Assembly (NCBI GenBank): GCA_937952235.1
Contig: CALFZM010000268.1
Location: forward strand, 1 to 8,000
DNA length: 8,000 nt
Direction: 5' to 3'
DNA from: an uncultured Opitutia bacterium
GTDB lineage: Bacteria; Verrucomicrobiota; Verrucomicrobiia; Opitutales; Opitutaceae
How positions within the stretch are numbered: position 1 is the first letter of the stretch; each line of letters begins with the position of its first letter. Positions 6,632-8,000 of this stretch are shown here, piece after piece. The translations under genes and the position numbers were made by a program. Below the pieces are notes generated by a model. The model saw only the letters and a list, made by a program, of their open reading frames with translations. It searched no databases and was not told the origin of the DNA.

Positions 6632-7402
6632 ATGAATTCCCGCAAGAAACTCATCGCCGGCAACTGGAAGATGAACAAGACCTCCGCCGATGGCGTCGCG
6701 CTCGCGACCGACCTCGTCGCGGCGGTTGGCAAGCAGACCGACGTGGACGTCGTCGTGTGCCCGCCGTTCACCGCCATCGAGTCCGTGGGTCGCGCGCTCG
6801 AAGGTTCCGAGATCAAGCTCGGGGCCCAGAACATGCACTTCGAGGCCAGCGGCGCCTTCACCGGCGAGGTCTCCGCCCCGATGCTGCGCGCGATCTTCGC
6901 CAGCTACGTCATCCTCGGCCACAGCGAGCGCCGGACGCTCTTCGGCGAGGACGACGCGCTCATCAACAAGAAGGTGCTCGCGGCGTTGAAGAACCAGCTC
7001 CGGCCCGTCTTCTGCGTGGGCGAGACCCTCGCCGAGCGCGAGGCGGGCGCGACGCTCAAGGTCGTGCAGACGCAGGTCGAGCGCGGCCTTGAGGGCGTGG
7101 GCAGGGATCAGGCGGCCTCGGTCGTGATCGCCTACGAGCCCGTCTGGGCCATCGGCACCGGCAAGGTCGCCACGACCGAACAGGCGCAGGAAGTGCACGC
7201 GTTCATCCGCGGGCTGCTCGTGAAACTTTTCGGCGACGCCATCGCCGCGAAGATACGCATCCTCTACGGCGGTTCGATGAAGCCCGCCAACGCCCCCGAG
7301 CTGCTCGCGCAGAAGGACATCGACGGCGGCCTGATCGGTGGCGCCGCCCTGGAGGCGCGCAGCTTCGTCGAGCTCGTCAACGCGGCGCTGGCGGCGAAGT
7401 AG
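6632..7402 (+). CDS. tpiA: Triosephosphate isomerase
   Basis: The 256-aa product interconverts dihydroxyacetone phosphate and glyceraldehyde 3-phosphate. The whole (beta/alpha)8 fold is present. Asn11 and Lys13 lie in AGNWKMN (9-15), catalytic His97 in ILGHSERR (94-101) and catalytic Glu169 in AYEPVWAIGTGK (167-178), which includes the flexible loop 6. The phosphate-binding YGGS (212-215) and GGLIGGAAL (232-240) follow. The length is typical for the family (about 250 aa). The ATG at 6632 is chosen because NWKMN then sits at the standard position; the open frame extends further upstream but overlaps pgk and encodes nothing GAPDH- or TIM-like there. No Shine-Dalgarno precedes it; instead a long hairpin ends 14 nt upstream. 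It is the third glycolytic gene in the run and probably shares transcripts with pgk. Confidence 0.98.
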   Translation: MNSRKKLIAGNWKMNKTSADGVALATDLVAAVGKQTDVDVVVCPPFTAIESVGRALEGSEIKLGAQNMHFEASGAFTGEVSAPMLRAIFASYVILGHSERRTLFGEDDALINKKVLAALKNQLRPVFCVGETLAEREAGATLKVVQTQVERGLEGVGRDQAASVVIAYEPVWAIGTGKVATTEQAQEVHAFIRGLLVKLFGDAIAAKIRILYGGSMKPANAPELLAQKDIDGGLIGGAALEARSFVELVNAALAAK

Positions 7403-7429
7403 GCGGGCGGGTCTGTTTTCGAGCCGGGG

Positions 7430-7489
7430 GCCCACGGAACCCACCGAATACGCGGAAGGACCGTTTCCCCTTCCGTGTGGTCCGTGGGC
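7430..7489. repeat. Hairpin of CCACGGAA-type repeats downstream of tpiA
   Basis: The outer stem pairs 7430-7438 with 7481-7489 (9 bp, GCCCACGGA with TCCGTGGGC). The inner stem pairs 7451-7459 with 7469-7477 (CGCGGAAGG with CCTTCCGTG, one G-T wobble) around a 9-nt loop. They are separated by an asymmetric internal loop (12 nt against 3 nt). The left arm contains short repeats CCACGGAA, CCACCGAA and CGCGGAAG. It begins 28 nt after the tpiA stop. Without a T tract it is not a canonical terminator, but it could still mark the 3' end of the glycolytic transcript. The remaining 108 bp up to 7597 show nothing I recognise. Confidence 0.7.
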
Positions 7490-7597
7490 GATTCCTCGGG
7501 CTGCTCCCGGCGTCCTCCGGCAAAAAGCGCGGATCGGCTTCGGTTGCAGACTGGCGTTGCGCGGGCGCATGCGTTGTGAATCGGTTCGCGCCCCTTC

Positions 7598-8000
7598 ATG
7601 ACCACCTTCCTCCTCGTCCTGGCGATCGTCCTCCTCAGCGGGGTACTGGTGTTGGTGATCACGCTGGTTCGTCGTCCCGGAACCGTCGATCTCTCGCCCC
7701 TCCAGGCCCGGCTCGACGTCCTGGAGAAACTTCAGGAACGGGGCGAGAAGGCCGTCGCCGAGGCCGTCGACCGCAGCCGGCAGGAGGCCCAGGCGCAGGC
7801 GCGGGAGCTGCGGACCGAGGTCCAGAATTCCCTCAAGCTCTCCACCGACGTCCAGGTGCAGAGCCTCGACCGGATCTCGGCCGCCCAGCAGCAGCGGCTG
7901 GAGGATTTCGCCACGAGGCTCAACGCGCTGCGCCAGGCCGGCGAGACCAACGATTCGCAATTGCGCCAGGAAGTCGGGAAATCCTTCACCGCCTTTCGCG
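7598..8000 (+). CDS. rmuC: Probable DNA recombination protein RmuC, N-terminal part (runs off the window)
   Basis: Only the first 134 residues are in the window; the frame is open to the end. Residues 4-24 (FLLVLAIVLLSGVLVLVITLV) form a single N-terminal transmembrane segment followed by RR, giving a membrane anchor with the rest likely cytoplasmic. From about residue 33 to the window end the sequence is a long charged, Gln/Glu/Arg-rich coiled coil (for example ARLDVLEKLQERGEKAVAEA). This anchor plus coiled coil, with segments such as SLDRISAAQQQRLEDFATRLNALRQ, is the usual N-terminus of RmuC, a nuclease-fold protein linked to limiting inversions at short repeats. The nuclease domain would lie beyond the window, so another coiled-coil membrane protein is possible. 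An in-frame stop at 7577-7579 makes the ATG at 7598 the first available start. It lies 195 bp after tpiA, so it may have its own promoter. Confidence 0.6.
   Translation, partial: MTTFLLVLAIVLLSGVLVLVITLVRRPGTVDLSPLQARLDVLEKLQERGEKAVAEAVDRSRQEAQAQARELRTEVQNSLKLSTDVQVQSLDRISAAQQQRLEDFATRLNALRQAGETNDSQLRQEVGKSFTAFR

Noticed and set aside
6563..7960. Minus-strand open frame of 465 codons opposite tpiA and the downstream gene
   Set aside because: It spans two convincing plus-strand genes and their hairpin spacer, is compositionally odd and shows no motifs.

Overview
This is a GC-rich bacterial chromosomal window carrying a compact central-carbon-metabolism cluster. The genes are ordinary housekeeping genes of free-living bacteria. 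The gene order (GH13 alpha-glucan enzyme, gap, pgk, tpi, then an RmuC-like gene), the near absence of Shine-Dalgarno sequences and the repeat-filled spacers remind me most of Verrucomicrobiota, especially Opitutales. That placement is an inference from memory, because no rRNA or other marker gene is present. I see no mobile-element genes, tRNA or rRNA genes, or CRISPR array.

Layout. Positions 1-233 hold no gene but contain a cluster of REP-like palindromic repeats: two direct copies about 80 nt long, offset by 153 nt, with a shortened inverted copy between them. Minus-strand mnmA (tRNA 2-thiouridylase) occupies 234-1301. A 144-bp divergent spacer separates it from a plus-strand GH13 alpha-glucan-active enzyme (1446-3920) that resembles debranching enzymes. 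Three glycolytic genes follow on the plus strand: gap (4069-5115), pgk (5262-6512) and tpiA (6632-7402). The window ends inside a gene that starts with a membrane anchor and a coiled coil, probably rmuC (7598 onward).

How the genes fit together. The GH13 enzyme would release sugar from glycogen or starch. GapA, Pgk and TpiA carry out consecutive or linked triose-phosphate steps of glycolysis and gluconeogenesis. MnmA and the RmuC-like protein have unrelated roles in tRNA modification and DNA maintenance.

The most noteworthy feature is not a gene. Each of the three spacers after gap, pgk and tpiA is filled by a different short-period repeat arranged as inverted arms that can fold into a long hairpin. 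In the gap-pgk spacer a GTAGCGA heptamer array can form two mutually exclusive structures. One is a terminator-like hairpin followed by a T tract; the other is a longer 18-bp-plus helix reaching almost to the pgk start codon. This layout resembles an attenuator, but it may equally be a by-product of a genome-wide intergenic repeat family.
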